64,000 nt of DNA from Hyphomonas sp. (GTDB taxonomy: Bacteria > Pseudomonadota > Alphaproteobacteria > Caulobacterales > Hyphomonadaceae), in the NCBI RefSeq assembly GCF_022844445.1, contig NZ_JALHLS010000005.1, positions 62,001 through 126,000 on the forward strand. The letters run 5' to 3'. Below are positions 42,683 to 51,841 of this stretch, in pieces; position 1 is the stretch's first letter; each line of letters opens with the position of its first letter. Position numbers and translations under genes: made by a program. The notes beneath the pieces were generated by a model. It was not told the origin of the DNA. It was given only the letters and a program-made list of their open reading frames with translations, and searched no databases.

Positions 42683-44071
42683 ATGAGCGACTCGCCCCCC
42701 AGCAACGACCACGCCCTCTCGGTCTCCGAACTCGCCGCCAGCCTGAAGCGGACGATCGAGACGAACTATGATCATGTCGTCGTGCGCGGCGAGCTTGGGC
42801 GCGTCACCATTGCCAAGTCCGGCCACATGTATGCGGACCTGAAGGACGACAAGGCCGTCCTCAACACGATCATGTGGCGCGGCCAGGTCGAACGCCTGCC
42901 CTTCCGCCCGGAAGAAGGCCTCGAGGTCATCGCGACGGGCCGCCTTTCCACCTATGAGGGCCGCTCCGCCTACCAGCTGATCGCAAGCTCCATGCGCCCG
43001 GCTGGCGCCGGCGCGCTTATGCAGCTCCTCGAGGAGCGCAAGAAGAAACTCGCCGCTGAAGGCCTCTTCGATCCGAGGCACAAGAAACCGCTGCCTTACA
43101 TGCCGCGCACCATTGGCGTCGTCACCTCGCCGACCGGCGCGGTTATCCGCGACATTCTCCACCGCATCCGCGAGCGTTTTCCCGTGCGCGTCATCGTCTG
43201 GCCCGCCCTCGTACAGGGCGAGCAGGCCGCCGCCCAGGTCACCGCCGGCATCCGCGGCTTCAACGCGATGACCGGCCCGGACCGCCCCGACGTGCTGATC
43301 GTCGCACGCGGCGGCGGCTCCATCGAAGACCTCTGGCCCTTCAACGAAGAAATCGTCGTCCGCGCTGCCTTCGAGAGCGAGATCCCGCTGATCTCTGCGG
43401 TTGGGCACGAAACCGATACGACGCTGATCGACTATGTCTCAGACCGCCGCGCGCCCACGCCCACCGGCGCCGCCGAGATAGCCGTCCCGGTACGGACGGA
43501 ACTTCTCCTCTCCACCGGCGAGAGCGGCGAGCGCCTGAAGCGCGCTCTCACGCGCGCCCTCTCCCGCAGCCGTGACAAGCTCGCTGCCGCACGCCTGCCG
43601 CGCCCGGAAATGTTGCTCCAACCTGCCCGGCAGCGGCTGGACTTTGCCAGCGCCAACCTGCCGAAAGCCGCCCTCGCGCTGACACAGAAAGCGCGCCTGA
43701 AGCTCTCACGCCTGCAGCTCTCGCCGGCGCTTCTGAAATCCGAAATCCGGACAAGTCGCCAACGGCTGCGTGATGTCTCCGTCCGCGCGCGACCCGCCCT
43801 GATGCGCCTCATCGAAAAGCGCGCCGCTGCGCTGAACACCGAAGCCAAGATGCTGGAGACGCTGTCCTATCAGGCGACGCTCAAGCGCGGCTACGCGCTT
43901 GTGCGCGGCACCGATGGCCGCCTCATCCGCTCGGCGGACATTGCGGCCGTTACGGATGAATTCAAGGTCAGCTTCGCCGACGGTGACGTCGCCGCTGCGC
44001 CGCTCGGGAGTGCGCCGTCCAAGCCCAAGCCCCCGCCGCGCAAGCCAGGCCAGCAGGGCAGCCTGTTCTAA
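42683..44071 (+). CDS. xseA: Exodeoxyribonuclease VII large subunit
   Basis: 462 residues. N-terminal OB domain (SVSELAASLKRTIETNYDHVVVRGELGRVTIAKSGHMYADLKD), then GVVTSPTGAVIRDI, ARGGGSIEDLWPFN and ISAVGHETDTTLIDYVSDRRAPTPTGAAE, all signature blocks of XseA. A helical basic segment and a Pro/Lys tail follow. It cleaves single-stranded DNA with XseB, which is not in the window. The frame stays open far upstream against purD, but the ATG at 42683 is the alignment start. Confidence 0.96.
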   Translation: MSDSPPSNDHALSVSELAASLKRTIETNYDHVVVRGELGRVTIAKSGHMYADLKDDKAVLNTIMWRGQVERLPFRPEEGLEVIATGRLSTYEGRSAYQLIASSMRPAGAGALMQLLEERKKKLAAEGLFDPRHKKPLPYMPRTIGVVTSPTGAVIRDILHRIRERFPVRVIVWPALVQGEQAAAQVTAGIRGFNAMTGPDRPDVLIVARGGGSIEDLWPFNEEIVVRAAFESEIPLISAVGHETDTTLIDYVSDRRAPTPTGAAEIAVPVRTELLLSTGESGERLKRALTRALSRSRDKLAAARLPRPEMLLQPARQRLDFASANLPKAALALTQKARLKLSRLQLSPALLKSEIRTSRQRLRDVSVRARPALMRLIEKRAAALNTEAKMLETLSYQATLKRGYALVRGTDGRLIRSADIAAVTDEFKVSFADGDVAAAPLGSAPSKPKPPPRKPGQQGSLF

Positions 44072-44074
44072 CCC

Positions 44075-44686
44075 ATGCACCCCGCCCCGTTCTTTCGCGA
44101 ATCCGATCCGGAAACGCTGCTCGCCCGCATTCGTGCCTATCCGCTCGGCCTTGTCTGCGCCAATGGCGAAGTCGCCCCACTCGCGGCCCATACGCCCGTG
44201 CTTGCCGACATGGAGACTGGCACACCGCGCCTGCGCTTTCATCTGTCTGCGCACAATCCGCTGACCCGCCGCCTTGAGTCCGGCGCGTCCGCGCTGATCG
44301 TCTTCACCGGTCCGGACGCCTATATCTCGCCCGACTGGTACGGCCCGGTTCCCGATCAGGTGCCTACCTGGAACTACCTCTCCGTCGAAGCAGACGGCGC
44401 CGCCGAGCCGACGGACGCAACCAGGTTCCTTGACGATGTCTCGGACCATTTCGAAGGGCTCCTCCTGCCGAAGCCGCCCTGGACCCGCGCCAAGATGGCC
44501 CCCGGCGCGTTCGAGCTGATGCTGCGCGGCATCCGCGCCTTCCAGCTCACCCCCGTTCGTCTCGAAGGCATCACCAAGCTCAGCCAGAACAAGACGACCG
44601 AATCCCGCGAAGGCGTGATCGAGGGCCTCTCTGCGACAGCCGGCGGCCTCGCCATCGCTCAGGAAATGCGTAAACTGCCGCTATGA
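44075..44686 (+). CDS. PaiB-type FMN-binding negative regulator
   Basis: 203 residues. Blocks HPAPFFRESDPETLLARIRAYPLGLVCAN, LRFHLSAHNPLTRRLESG, GPDAYISPDWYG and VPTWNYLSVEADG match the PaiB/FMN-binding split-barrel family, whose B. subtilis member represses sporulation and protease genes. The exact role here is unknown. It starts 3 bases after xseA and overlaps the next gene by four bases (ATGA). Confidence 0.88.
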   Translation: MHPAPFFRESDPETLLARIRAYPLGLVCANGEVAPLAAHTPVLADMETGTPRLRFHLSAHNPLTRRLESGASALIVFTGPDAYISPDWYGPVPDQVPTWNYLSVEADGAAEPTDATRFLDDVSDHFEGLLLPKPPWTRAKMAPGAFELMLRGIRAFQLTPVRLEGITKLSQNKTTESREGVIEGLSATAGGLAIAQEMRKLPL

Positions 44687-46095
44687 CCTCGCCCCCGCCC
44701 CCCGCCTTCCTCACCGCCGCCAAGGACCTGCTCGGCCCGAAAGGCTGGACGGACGATCCGGAAAAACTGAGCGCCGCCTCAACGCCCTGGCGCGGGACCT
44801 ATCAGGGCGAAACGCCCTTCATCGCCCGCCCGGCCTCTACGCAAGAAGCCGCCGCGTTCGTCAAACTCTGCGCCGCCCACCGTGTCGCGATGACGCCGCA
44901 AGGCGGCAATACCGGCCTGGTCGATGGCGGCACGCCGCATGGCGAAGTCTGCGTGTCGATGACGCGCATGAACGCTGTGCGCGAGGTTGATCCCTTCAAC
45001 AATTCCATGGTCATCGAAGCCGGCGCCACGCTCGTCGCCGCGCAGGAAACAGCCGAAAAGGCCAACCGCCTCTTCCCCCTCGCGCTCGGCTCGCAAGGCA
45101 CCGCCACGCTCGGCGGCCTCATCTCCACCAATGCGGGCGGCGTCGCCGTGCTGCGTTACGGCATGATGCGCGACCTGATCCTTGGCCTCGAAGTGGTCCT
45201 GCCCTCCGGCCAGATCTGGGACGGACTTTCCGGCCTGCGCAAGAACAATACCGGCTATGACCTCAAACACCTTTTCGCCGGCGCCGAAGGCACACTGGGC
45301 CTTATCACGGCGGCGACCTTCAAGCTCTTCCCGAAAGTCCAGCGTGCGACAGGCTGGGTCGTTGTCGAGACCGCCGAAGACGTCGTGAAACTCCTCGCCC
45401 TCGTGCGCGACCATGCGGGCGACTCTGTAACCAGCTTCGAGATCATCCCAGCCAACGCCGTCTCGATGGTCGTCGCCGATATTCCGGGCACACGCGATCC
45501 GCTGCCCGCGAATGCCGAATGGCGCGTTCTCATCGAAATCTCCCAGCCACGCGCCGAGCAGGCCGAAGCCCTCCTCGCCGCCGCCCTCGAAGCCGGCGCC
45601 GAAGCCGGCCTCGTGCAGGACGCTGCCATCGCCGCCAGCGAAACGCAGGCGAAAGCCTTCTGGAACATTCGCGAGACGATCCCGCTATCCAAACGCGCCT
45701 ACGGCACCGCGCTCAATCAGGACATCTCCGTTCCGATCAGCCGGATCCCCGCCTTCATTGCGGCGTGCAATGCGAACGTCCGGAAACTTGTTCCGCCTGC
45801 GGACTTTGTTATCTTTGGCCATGTCGGCGACGGCAATCTCCACTACTCGGTGGTCGAGCCCGCAGGGGCCTCGACACCCGTCCTGAAACAGCACGAAGCC
45901 GCGGTCACGCGCACCGTATTCGACACGGTCATGGAATTCGGCGGCTCCATCTCCGCCGAGCACGGCGTCGGCCGCCTGAAGCGCGACGAACTCGCCCGCC
46001 TGCGCCCGCCCGCCGCCACCGACGCGATGCGCGCCATCAAGAAAGCACTCGACCCCTTGAACATCATGAACCCGGGCCGCGTCGTCGACGTCTGA
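44683..46095 (+). CDS. FAD-binding D-2-hydroxyacid dehydrogenase (VAO/GlcD-D2HGDH family)
   Basis: 470 residues. VAO-type FAD domain PQGGNTGLVDGG, GSQGTATLGGLISTNAGG and GAEGTLGLITAATFKLFP, then the FAD-ox C domain with VFGHVGDGNLHYSVV (metal and substrate His) and SAEHGVGRLKR. It may oxidise D-lactate, glycolate or D-2-hydroxyglutarate; no GlcE/F partner genes are next to it, which favours a stand-alone D2HGDH-like enzyme. Coupled to the PaiB gene. Confidence 0.9.
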   Translation: MTSPPPPAFLTAAKDLLGPKGWTDDPEKLSAASTPWRGTYQGETPFIARPASTQEAAAFVKLCAAHRVAMTPQGGNTGLVDGGTPHGEVCVSMTRMNAVREVDPFNNSMVIEAGATLVAAQETAEKANRLFPLALGSQGTATLGGLISTNAGGVAVLRYGMMRDLILGLEVVLPSGQIWDGLSGLRKNNTGYDLKHLFAGAEGTLGLITAATFKLFPKVQRATGWVVVETAEDVVKLLALVRDHAGDSVTSFEIIPANAVSMVVADIPGTRDPLPANAEWRVLIEISQPRAEQAEALLAAALEAGAEAGLVQDAAIAASETQAKAFWNIRETIPLSKRAYGTALNQDISVPISRIPAFIAACNANVRKLVPPADFVIFGHVGDGNLHYSVVEPAGASTPVLKQHEAAVTRTVFDTVMEFGGSISAEHGVGRLKRDELARLRPPAATDAMRAIKKALDPLNIMNPGRVVDV

Positions 46096-46128
46096 TCGCC
46101 CTGCTTTCATGACGCATTTCACCATTCG

Positions 46129-46144
46129 TTAACGCGCCGCTAAC
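46129..46144 (+). promoter_or_regulatory. Candidate CtrA box upstream of EEP-family gene
   Basis: TTAACGCGCCGCTAAC = TTAA-N7-CTAAC, one mismatch from the CtrA consensus TTAA-N7-TTAAC. Further TTAAC copies follow at once. It lies about 49 bases upstream of the best start at 46193. Confidence 0.35.
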
Positions 46145-46192
46145 CAAACTTAACGATTGATCGCCCGTCGCAGAATGCGAGGGGACAAGGGC

Positions 46193-47563
46193 ATGGTCTG
46201 GTACACCGATTTGCGTAACGAGCGGCTGTTCACGCTGGCCGAGCGCGACTGGACCTCGCGCCGCCTGCTTGACCTGCGCGCGCATCTCGCCTCGCCGCCG
46301 CCGAAGGGCGTGCCGCGCCGGACGAAGGATGCAAGCCTCATCATAGGCACCTGGAACATCCGGGACTTCGACAACAACAAGTTCCGCCACGGCCCGCGCC
46401 GCCGCGAAAGCCTCCACTATATCGCCGAGATACTCTCCTCTTTCGATGTCTGCGCGCTGCAGGAAGTCAATGAAGACCTCCAGCCCCTGAAGGATGTCAT
46501 CCGCCTCATGGGTCCCGGCTGGGACTTTATTGCCACCGACGTCACCACCGGCTCATCAGGCAACCGCGAGCGCATGGCCTTCGTCTATGACAGCCGGAAA
46601 GTCCGTTTCCGGAACATCGCCGGCGAAATCGTGTTGCCCAAGCACGCACTCCTTCCCGGTGAACAGCAATTTGCGCGCACACCTTTTCTCGTTTCCTTCC
46701 AGTGCGGCTGGTTCAAGTTCTCGCTTTGCACCGTGCACATCTACTTCGGCGAAGAATCCAAAGGATCTGAGGGCTATCAACGCCGCGTTCAGGAAATCGA
46801 ATACCTCGCGAAAGAGATGGCCGGGCGCGCTGAGCGCGAAAAGGAAAATTACATCCTGCTCGGCGATTTCAACATCAAGAATCCCATCGACGAAACAATG
46901 CAGGCGCTGAAGAGTGCCGGCTTCCAGCTGCCCCCGGAACAATATCCGTCAAACCTGCTCCGCACGAACTACTATGACCAGATTGCCTTCCGTACAAAAC
47001 AGGATGAGCTGACCTTTCTCTCGTCGGGCGCCTTTGACTGGTCAGCGACCGTCTTCAGGCCGGAGCATTACGACCACTACGCCCCAACCCTGCCCGCACG
47101 CCACCGCGACCTTGGACCGGATGGCACGCCGAAAGACAAGGCGAAGGACAAGGAATACTACGCCAAGCGCTGGCTGACCTGGCAGATGTCGGATCACCTT
47201 CCGCTCTGGGTGGAGCTTGCCGTCGATTTCTCCGACGCCCACCTTCTCGGCAATCTGGACCCAGCCTTTGAAACCGCCGGCGCGCCTGCCCAGCTGGAAA
47301 CGGGCGCGGAAGACATCATCGCAGCCGACATTCCGCCGACCCTTCCCGAACCCGTCCGCACAAGGACGCAACGCCGCAAGCCGCCGAAGATCGCCCCGCC
47401 CGAGAAAAAGGGCACGCTGGCGCCTGCCCCGAAGATGACTGCAGGCGAAGCCTGGCGCATCTTCAAATGGGTTGCAGGCGGCGGCATGGACCGGATGCGC
47501 AAGACGCGCGAGGCCGGAAAGTCCGCAGACAAGCCAAAGAAAGCGACAAAGAAGAAGGCCTGA
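46193..47563 (+). CDS. Endonuclease/exonuclease/phosphatase (EEP) family protein
   Basis: 456 residues from ATG 46193 (GAGGGG 8 bases upstream); ATG 46175 and TTG 46157 are alternatives. The DNase I-like EEP fold is visible: GTWNIRDFD, LQEVNEDLQ, LGDFNIKNP, DQIAFRT and SDHLPLWVEL, with His and Asp catalytic residues. C-terminal region (330-456) is a Pro/Lys-rich, probably disordered tail (KKPPKIAPPEKKG, KKATKKKA). Substrate could be DNA, RNA or a phospho-compound; no signal peptide is seen. Confidence 0.87.
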   Translation: MVWYTDLRNERLFTLAERDWTSRRLLDLRAHLASPPPKGVPRRTKDASLIIGTWNIRDFDNNKFRHGPRRRESLHYIAEILSSFDVCALQEVNEDLQPLKDVIRLMGPGWDFIATDVTTGSSGNRERMAFVYDSRKVRFRNIAGEIVLPKHALLPGEQQFARTPFLVSFQCGWFKFSLCTVHIYFGEESKGSEGYQRRVQEIEYLAKEMAGRAEREKENYILLGDFNIKNPIDETMQALKSAGFQLPPEQYPSNLLRTNYYDQIAFRTKQDELTFLSSGAFDWSATVFRPEHYDHYAPTLPARHRDLGPDGTPKDKAKDKEYYAKRWLTWQMSDHLPLWVELAVDFSDAHLLGNLDPAFETAGAPAQLETGAEDIIAADIPPTLPEPVRTRTQRRKPPKIAPPEKKGTLAPAPKMTAGEAWRIFKWVAGGGMDRMRKTREAGKSADKPKKATKKKA

Positions 47564-47578
47564 CGGGCGGCGCCTGAC

Positions 47579-49426
47579 CTAGCGCCGGCCGAACAGCTTC
47601 TCGATATCGGCGAGCTTCAGTTCCACATAGGTCGGCCGGCCATGGTTGCACTGGCCGGAATGCGGTGTGGCTTCCATCTGGCGCAGCAGCGCGTTCATCT
47701 CGTCTCCGTTGAGACGCCGTCCGGCCCGCACGGAGGATCGGCAAGCCATATTGCCCATGACGTCCTCGAATCGCTCCTTGAGCGCAAGGCCGGCATTATA
47801 CTCGGCAAAGTCATCCGCAAGATCGCGCAAGAGGCCCGCCGTATCCATCTCGCCGAACAGCGCCGGCGTCGCCCGCACGCAGACGGCGCCGGGCCCGAAT
47901 GCTTCGACTTCCAGGCCCAGCGCGCCAAGGTCATCCGCGCGGTCCAGGATGCGGCCAGCCTCGTCTTCGCTCATCTCGACAATATCCGGGATCAGCAGCG
48001 CCTGACGGCGCACGCCGCCGTCTTCCATCTGCCGCTTCATCGCCTCGTAGACGAGGCGTTCATGCGCAGCGTGCTGGTCAACGATGACAATACCATCCGC
48101 TGTCTGAGCAATAATATAAGTCTCATGCACCTGCGCGCGCGCCGCCCCAAGCGGGAACTCGCCGGTATGTGGCTGAGATTTCTGCTCATCAAAGCGCGCG
48201 GCAGGCGCGGTGTTCGGCATGAAAGGCTCGCGCGAGACTTCCGGTACGCCGCGCGGCAAGCTGACCGGGCGGTAGGCCGCCGATGATGGCGACTGCCAGA
48301 GGAGACCAGCCTGCGCCGCCTCAGGCCTTGCCCGGCCGAGCGCAAAGCCAGCCACCGTGGTCGAGGCACGATGGCCTGCATCGGCGAGCGAATGGCGTAG
48401 CGCGCCAATCATCAGGCCGCGAATGCTGGCGCCGTCGCGGAACCGCACCTCGGTTTTCGCGGGGTGGACGTTCACGTCGACTTCCTCGGGCTCGACATCA
48501 ACAAACAGCGCGAGCATTGGATGGCGATCCCGCGCCAGAAAATCCTGGTAAGCCGCGCGCACAACGCCGGTCAGCATCCTGTCCTTCACGGGGCGTCCGT
48601 TCACAAACAGGAACTGCATCTGCGCATTGCCGCGATTGAGCGTCGGCAGGCCTGCAAAGCCGGTAAGCCGCGTACCGTCGCGCGTCGCATCAATCGCGAT
48701 AGCATTGTCGCTAAACTCGCGGCCCATGATGGCGCCGAGCCGGGCGAGGCGGCCGGCTTCATCATCAAACTCCGGCGCGTAGCGCAGCACGTTGCGGCCA
48801 TTGTTTTCCAAGGTGAATCCCACGCCCGGATTGGCCATCGCGAGGCGCTTGACGACATCGGTTACCGCGAGCGCTTCGGCGCGCTCCCCGCGCATGAACT
48901 TCAGGCGCGCGGGCGTGGCATGGAACAGGTCCGCCACATCGATGCGCGTGCCGGTTTCACTTCGCCCGGTGAAGGCAGCCGGTTTCGGTCCATCGATCCG
49001 TCCGGCCTCGGAGTATATTTCTGCTGCTGCTTCGCCCGCCGCGCGGCTGACAATCCGCAGGCGGCTGACCGAAGCGATCGACGGCAAGGCTTCGCCGCGA
49101 AAGCCCATCGTGTGAATGTTGAGAAGGTCGACGCGCCCATCGGCGTCCGGCACAAGTTTCGAGGTCGCGTGCCGCTCCAGCGCCACCGACAAATCCTCTG
49201 CCGAGAGGCCGCAGCCATCATCCTCGATGGTGATCCGCTTCAGGCCGCCTTCCTCGATGGCGATCGAGATGTTGAGCGCGCCAGCATCGAGCGCGTTTTC
49301 CACTAGCTCCTTTACAGCGGCCGCCGGTCGCTCAACCACTTCGCCAGCGGCGATACGGTTGACCACCTCGGGCGGTAGCCGGAGTATGACGGGACGGAGG
49401 CGCGCAGAATCAGGCATCAGCCGCAT
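47579..49426 (-). CDS. mutL: DNA mismatch repair protein MutL
   Basis: 615 residues. GHKL ATPase N-terminus has [36 protein letters not shown] and [15 protein letters not shown]; transducer domain follows. The C-terminus has [15 protein letters not shown], the DQHA(X)2E(X)4E endonuclease motif, and QCNHGRPTY, so this is a nicking MutL of non-MutH organisms. Two starts are possible (49426 and 49417). Divergent from the cytochrome c gene. Confidence 0.95.
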   Translation of the reverse strand: MRLMPDSARLRPVILRLPPEVVNRIAAGEVVERPAAAVKELVENALDAGALNISIAIEEGGLKRITIEDDGCGLSAEDLSVALERHATSKLVPDADGRVDLLNIHTMGFRGEALPSIASVSRLRIVSRAAGEAAAEIYSEAGRIDGPKPAAFTGRSETGTRIDVADLFHATPARLKFMRGERAEALAVTDVVKRLAMANPGVGFTLENNGRNVLRYAPEFDDEAGRLARLGAIMGREFSDNAIAIDATRDGTRLTGFAGLPTLNRGNAQMQFLFVNGRPVKDRMLTGVVRAAYQDFLARDRHPMLALFVDVEPEEVDVNVHPAKTEVRFRDGASIRGLMIGALRHSLADAGHRASTTVAGFALGRARPEAAQAGLLWQSPSSAAYRPVSLPRGVPEVSREPFMPNTAPAARFDEQKSQPHTGEFPLGAARAQVHETYIIAQTADGIVIVDQHAAHERLVYEAMKRQMEDGGVRRQALLIPDIVEMSEDEAGRILDRADDLGALGLEVEAFGPGAVCVRATPALFGEMDTAGLLRDLADDFAEYNAGLALKERFEDVMGNMACRSSVRAGRRLNGDEMNALLRQMEATPHSGQCNHGRPTYVELKLADIEKLFGRR

Positions 49427-49554
49427 ATTGTAGCCGCCCGCCCGGCGCCTGTCCCGCGCGGAAGTGCGCGCTTCGGACGCGAGGCTTTAGCGTTGAATTT
49501 TCCCCGCTTCCCGGCGACACTGGTTCATCATTCCTCACTCAAGGCCTTGCTGTC

Positions 49555-50088
49555 ATGCGCATTTTCGTCTCCGCCGCCCTGGCCCTCTCTCTCATTGCCG
49601 CCTGCGGCGGCCCGGCCGAAACGGTGCCCGCTGCCCAAGCCGCCCCGGCTGCCGCCCCCGCCGAGGCGATGCCGGCCCCGGCCGCGCCAGCAGCGTCACC
49701 CGGCGAGCCGAGCCCGGAATTCGCATCGCTGCCCGCGCCCTACAACACCGCTAGCTATGCTGCCGGGAACCGGACCTGGAAACTCTGCCAGTCCTGCCAC
49801 CTGACTGCCGAGGGCGCTGGTAACCTCGTGGGCCCGAACCTGTATGGATTGTTTGGTCGCCCGGTCGCCTCGGCGCCGGACTTCGACTATTCGCCCGCAC
49901 TGAAGGCCGAAACCTTCATCTGGTCGCCGGAACAACTCGACAATTGGCTGGCCAATCCGCGCACCTTCGTGCCCGGCAACCGGATGAGTTTTTCCGGCGT
50001 GCGCAAGCCGGAAGACCGCCTGGCTGTGATCGCGTACCTGATGGTGCAGACTGGATATTCGGCGCCGGAAGAAACACCAGCGGAGTGA
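49555..50088 (+). CDS. Lipid-anchored class I c-type cytochrome
   Basis: 177 residues. Lipobox LIAAC (Cys17), a Pro/Ala-rich linker (20-60), then one haem site LCQSCH (Cys78, Cys81, His82) with GPNLYGLFGRP and axial Met in PGNRMSF. It matches cytochrome c550/c2-like electron carriers and is probably tethered to the periplasmic face of the membrane. Divergent from mutL. Partner complex not in the window. Confidence 0.9.
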   Translation: MRIFVSAALALSLIAACGGPAETVPAAQAAPAAAPAEAMPAPAAPAASPGEPSPEFASLPAPYNTASYAAGNRTWKLCQSCHLTAEGAGNLVGPNLYGLFGRPVASAPDFDYSPALKAETFIWSPEQLDNWLANPRTFVPGNRMSFSGVRKPEDRLAVIAYLMVQTGYSAPEETPAE

Positions 50089-50177
50089 CTTTCGCTAGCG
50101 CCGGGCGCCGATCTAGCCCGCGGCCCTGATCGTGCGAGCACGGCGGCGGGCTTCTTCGATTGAGGGCTGCTTTGCGG

Positions 50178-50684
50178 TCAGAGCTTGATATAGTCCGAGA
50201 TGATTTTCGGTGCAGGGGCGCCGGCGATGGGCGCGCCGAGGCTGATATGGATACCGCCTGCCAAAAGAGTGTTCACTTCGACGACCTCATCGACGGTGGC
50301 GAGGTTGTCCTTGTGGCGGGCTGACCAGTCGGGCGAGAGCGCGCGGGCGCGGCTCCAGATCTCGGCTTTGTCTGCGCCGGCCATAAAGAGATAATGGTGC
50401 TGCTCGCCGAAAAGTTCGGGCGTGTAACCACCAACATTGATGAACCAGAGGGAAGCACCGGGTTTCGCCGGCGCAGGGCCCGCGACGACCTCGACCGGCC
50501 GGCCGTCGACATGGGTAAGTTCGGCATATCCATCGATATGCAGAGAGGCCGGCGTGCCCCACCAGGCGGCGCGCAGCTGGGGCACGGTGTCCATCAGCGT
50601 CTCGCCGGTGACGAAGCGCAGGTCATGAAGCTCAATGTTGGCGCGGGGATGATTGCCGCCCACGAAAACCGCAAAGAGTTTCAT
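50178..50684 (-). CDS. DUF1543 domain protein
   Basis: 168 residues. MKLFAVFVGGNHPRANIELHDLRFV and LWFINVGGYTPELFGEQHHYLFMAG are the DUF1543 pattern; proteins of this type are small, cytosolic and uncharacterised. Strong regulatory DNA for the neighbouring DUF2141 gene lies right next to it. Confidence 0.87.
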   Translation of the reverse strand: MKLFAVFVGGNHPRANIELHDLRFVTGETLMDTVPQLRAAWWGTPASLHIDGYAELTHVDGRPVEVVAGPAPAKPGASLWFINVGGYTPELFGEQHHYLFMAGADKAEIWSRARALSPDWSARHKDNLATVDEVVEVNTLLAGGIHISLGAPIAGAPAPKIISDYIKL

Positions 50685-50754
50685 CGGTCACTCGCCTCTG
50701 CCACCTCGACCGATTTGGCGCAGCCGGGCGGGCGGGGCAAGCCCCGGTCATTTC

Positions 50755-50771
50755 ACTTTGCTTTGCAAAGT
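50755..50771. promoter_or_regulatory. Operator copy 1, ACTTTG-N5-CAAAGT
   Basis: Perfect 6-bp inverted arms, 5-base spacer (CTTTG). It sits immediately upstream of the probable -35 of the DUF2141 gene. An identical-arm copy is at 50793-50809. Confidence 0.6.
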
Positions 50772-50777
50772 TGTTTG

Positions 50778-50806
50778 TTGACAGGCGTTTTAACTTTGAA
50801 TTACAA
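50778..50806 (+). promoter_or_regulatory. Probable promoter of DUF2141 gene
   Basis: TTGACA at 50778-50783 and TTACAA at 50801-50806, 17 bases apart, resemble a sigma-70 promoter. The -10 lies inside operator copy 2, so repression would block RNA polymerase. Confidence 0.5.
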
Positions 50807-50809
50807 AGT
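50793..50809. promoter_or_regulatory. Operator copy 2, ACTTTG-N5-CAAAGT
   Basis: Same arms and spacing as copy 1 (spacer AATTA), 38 bases centre to centre, with the probable -10 inside it. Another inverted repeat, TTGTCA-TT-TGACAA, follows at 50812-50825. Confidence 0.6.
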
Positions 50810-50836
50810 GCTTGTCATTTGACAAAGGAGACCGAC

Positions 50837-51271
50837 ATGACCCGTTCTATATCCCTGAAATCCGCGCTCGCGCTGGCGGGCGCGCTGGCCGCTGCCGGCA
50901 TGGCGCAGGCGGCACCGCTCACGGTGAACGTGGAGGGCATCGAAGCGCGCGGCGGCAAGTTCTATGTGGGCGTGCAGACCGCGGCGCAGTTCATGAAGGA
51001 AGAAGGCATCGCCGGCGAGATCATTGAGGCGCCGGAGGCCGGCAGCCGCAGCTTCACCTTCGACCTGCCGGAAGGCGCCTATGCGGTATCGATCTGGCAT
51101 GACTTCAACGCCAACGGCAAATTCGACACAGCCGAGAATGGCCGGCCGCTGGATGGCTGGACGTCGCCGAATGCCGAGACCCTGCGCGCGGCGCCGACCT
51201 TTGAACAGTCGGCCGTAAGCGTTGGCGCGGCCGGCGGCGGCGCTACGCTGAAGATGATCTATCCCGAGTAA
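50837..51271 (+). CDS. Secreted DUF2141 protein
   Basis: 144 residues with a signal peptide (1-25, MAQAAP). DUF2141 proteins are small periplasmic or secreted beta-rich proteins. The family loop HDFNANGKFDTAENG contains a canonical EF-hand-like calcium site (Asp89 to Glu100: DxNxNGxxDxxE). Function is unknown. The leader carries an unusually strong twin operator, so expression is probably induced. AAAGGAG is upstream of the ATG. Confidence 0.88.
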   Translation: MTRSISLKSALALAGALAAAGMAQAAPLTVNVEGIEARGGKFYVGVQTAAQFMKEEGIAGEIIEAPEAGSRSFTFDLPEGAYAVSIWHDFNANGKFDTAENGRPLDGWTSPNAETLRAAPTFEQSAVSVGAAGGGATLKMIYPE

Positions 51272-51301
51272 GCCGGGCAAGTCCGTAGACGGAGGAGGAA
51301 G

Positions 51302-51329
51302 CCCCGGCCCCTTGAGGGGCCGGGGTTTT
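51302..51329 (+). terminator. Rho-independent terminator of the DUF2141 gene
   Basis: CCCCGGCCCC-TTGA-GGGGCCGGGG is a perfect 10-bp stem followed by TTTT, 30 bases after the DUF2141 stop. It separates it from the convergent MarR gene. Confidence 0.85.
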
Positions 51330-51336
51330 CGCTAGC

Positions 51337-51831
51337 CTAGAGGCGGTAGCGGATCTGGTCAGACCAGAAGCGTTCGAGGCGCGAGATCGTCTTGTTGAGC
51401 TGCGACAGGTCGTCGGCGCGGACGCTGGCAGTGGGCTCGAGGGCAGTCGCCTGCTTCTCGAACAGTTTCGCCACGCGGACACGGACCTTCTTGCCGCGGT
51501 CGGTGAGACGGAGCGTAACTGTACGCTTGTCGTCTTCCGAACGCGTCTGGATCAGGTAGCCACCTTCCTGCAGTTTCTTGACGTTGTAGGAGAGGCTGGT
51601 GCCGGCAAACGCGCCGCGGGCGCGGAGCACGGAAGCCGGAGCTTCGCCTTCGCCAATCTCGTACAGGAGGAGCGCCTGGACGCCGGTCAGCGAACGCTCA
51701 CCACCGCGCTCAAGGTCGTCCTTGACCACATCGTGGAGACGGCGATGGGCTTGCTCAAGAAGCGACAGAGACTTCAGGAAAGACTCGCCGATAGAAGTAT
51801 TTGCAGTTTCCTGCATGTCGATCATCATCAT
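51337..51831 (-). CDS. MarR/LdtR-like winged-helix regulator
   Basis: 164 residues from the ATG at 51831 (a GTG further up is less likely). The winged helix includes SLTGVQALLLYEIGEGEAPASVLRARGAFAGTSLSYNVKKLQEGGYL and RSEDDKRTVTLRLTDRGKK. The ...VQALLLYEIGEGE..A..LR.RG...G.SLSYN block looks like LdtR, the MarR-family regulator that controls L,D-transpeptidase genes in Rhizobiales; this is my inference. Leader has several inverted repeats suitable for autoregulation. Confidence 0.85.
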   Translation of the reverse strand: MMMIDMQETANTSIGESFLKSLSLLEQAHRRLHDVVKDDLERGGERSLTGVQALLLYEIGEGEAPASVLRARGAFAGTSLSYNVKKLQEGGYLIQTRSEDDKRTVTLRLTDRGKKVRVRVAKLFEKQATALEPTASVRADDLSQLNKTISRLERFWSDQIRYRL

Positions 51832-51841
51832 TGTAACCACC

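Noticed and set aside
46140-46155. CTAA-N6-TTAAC as a full CtrA box
   Set aside because: The spacer is six bases, not seven; only the preceding TTAA-N7-CTAAC was kept as a candidate.
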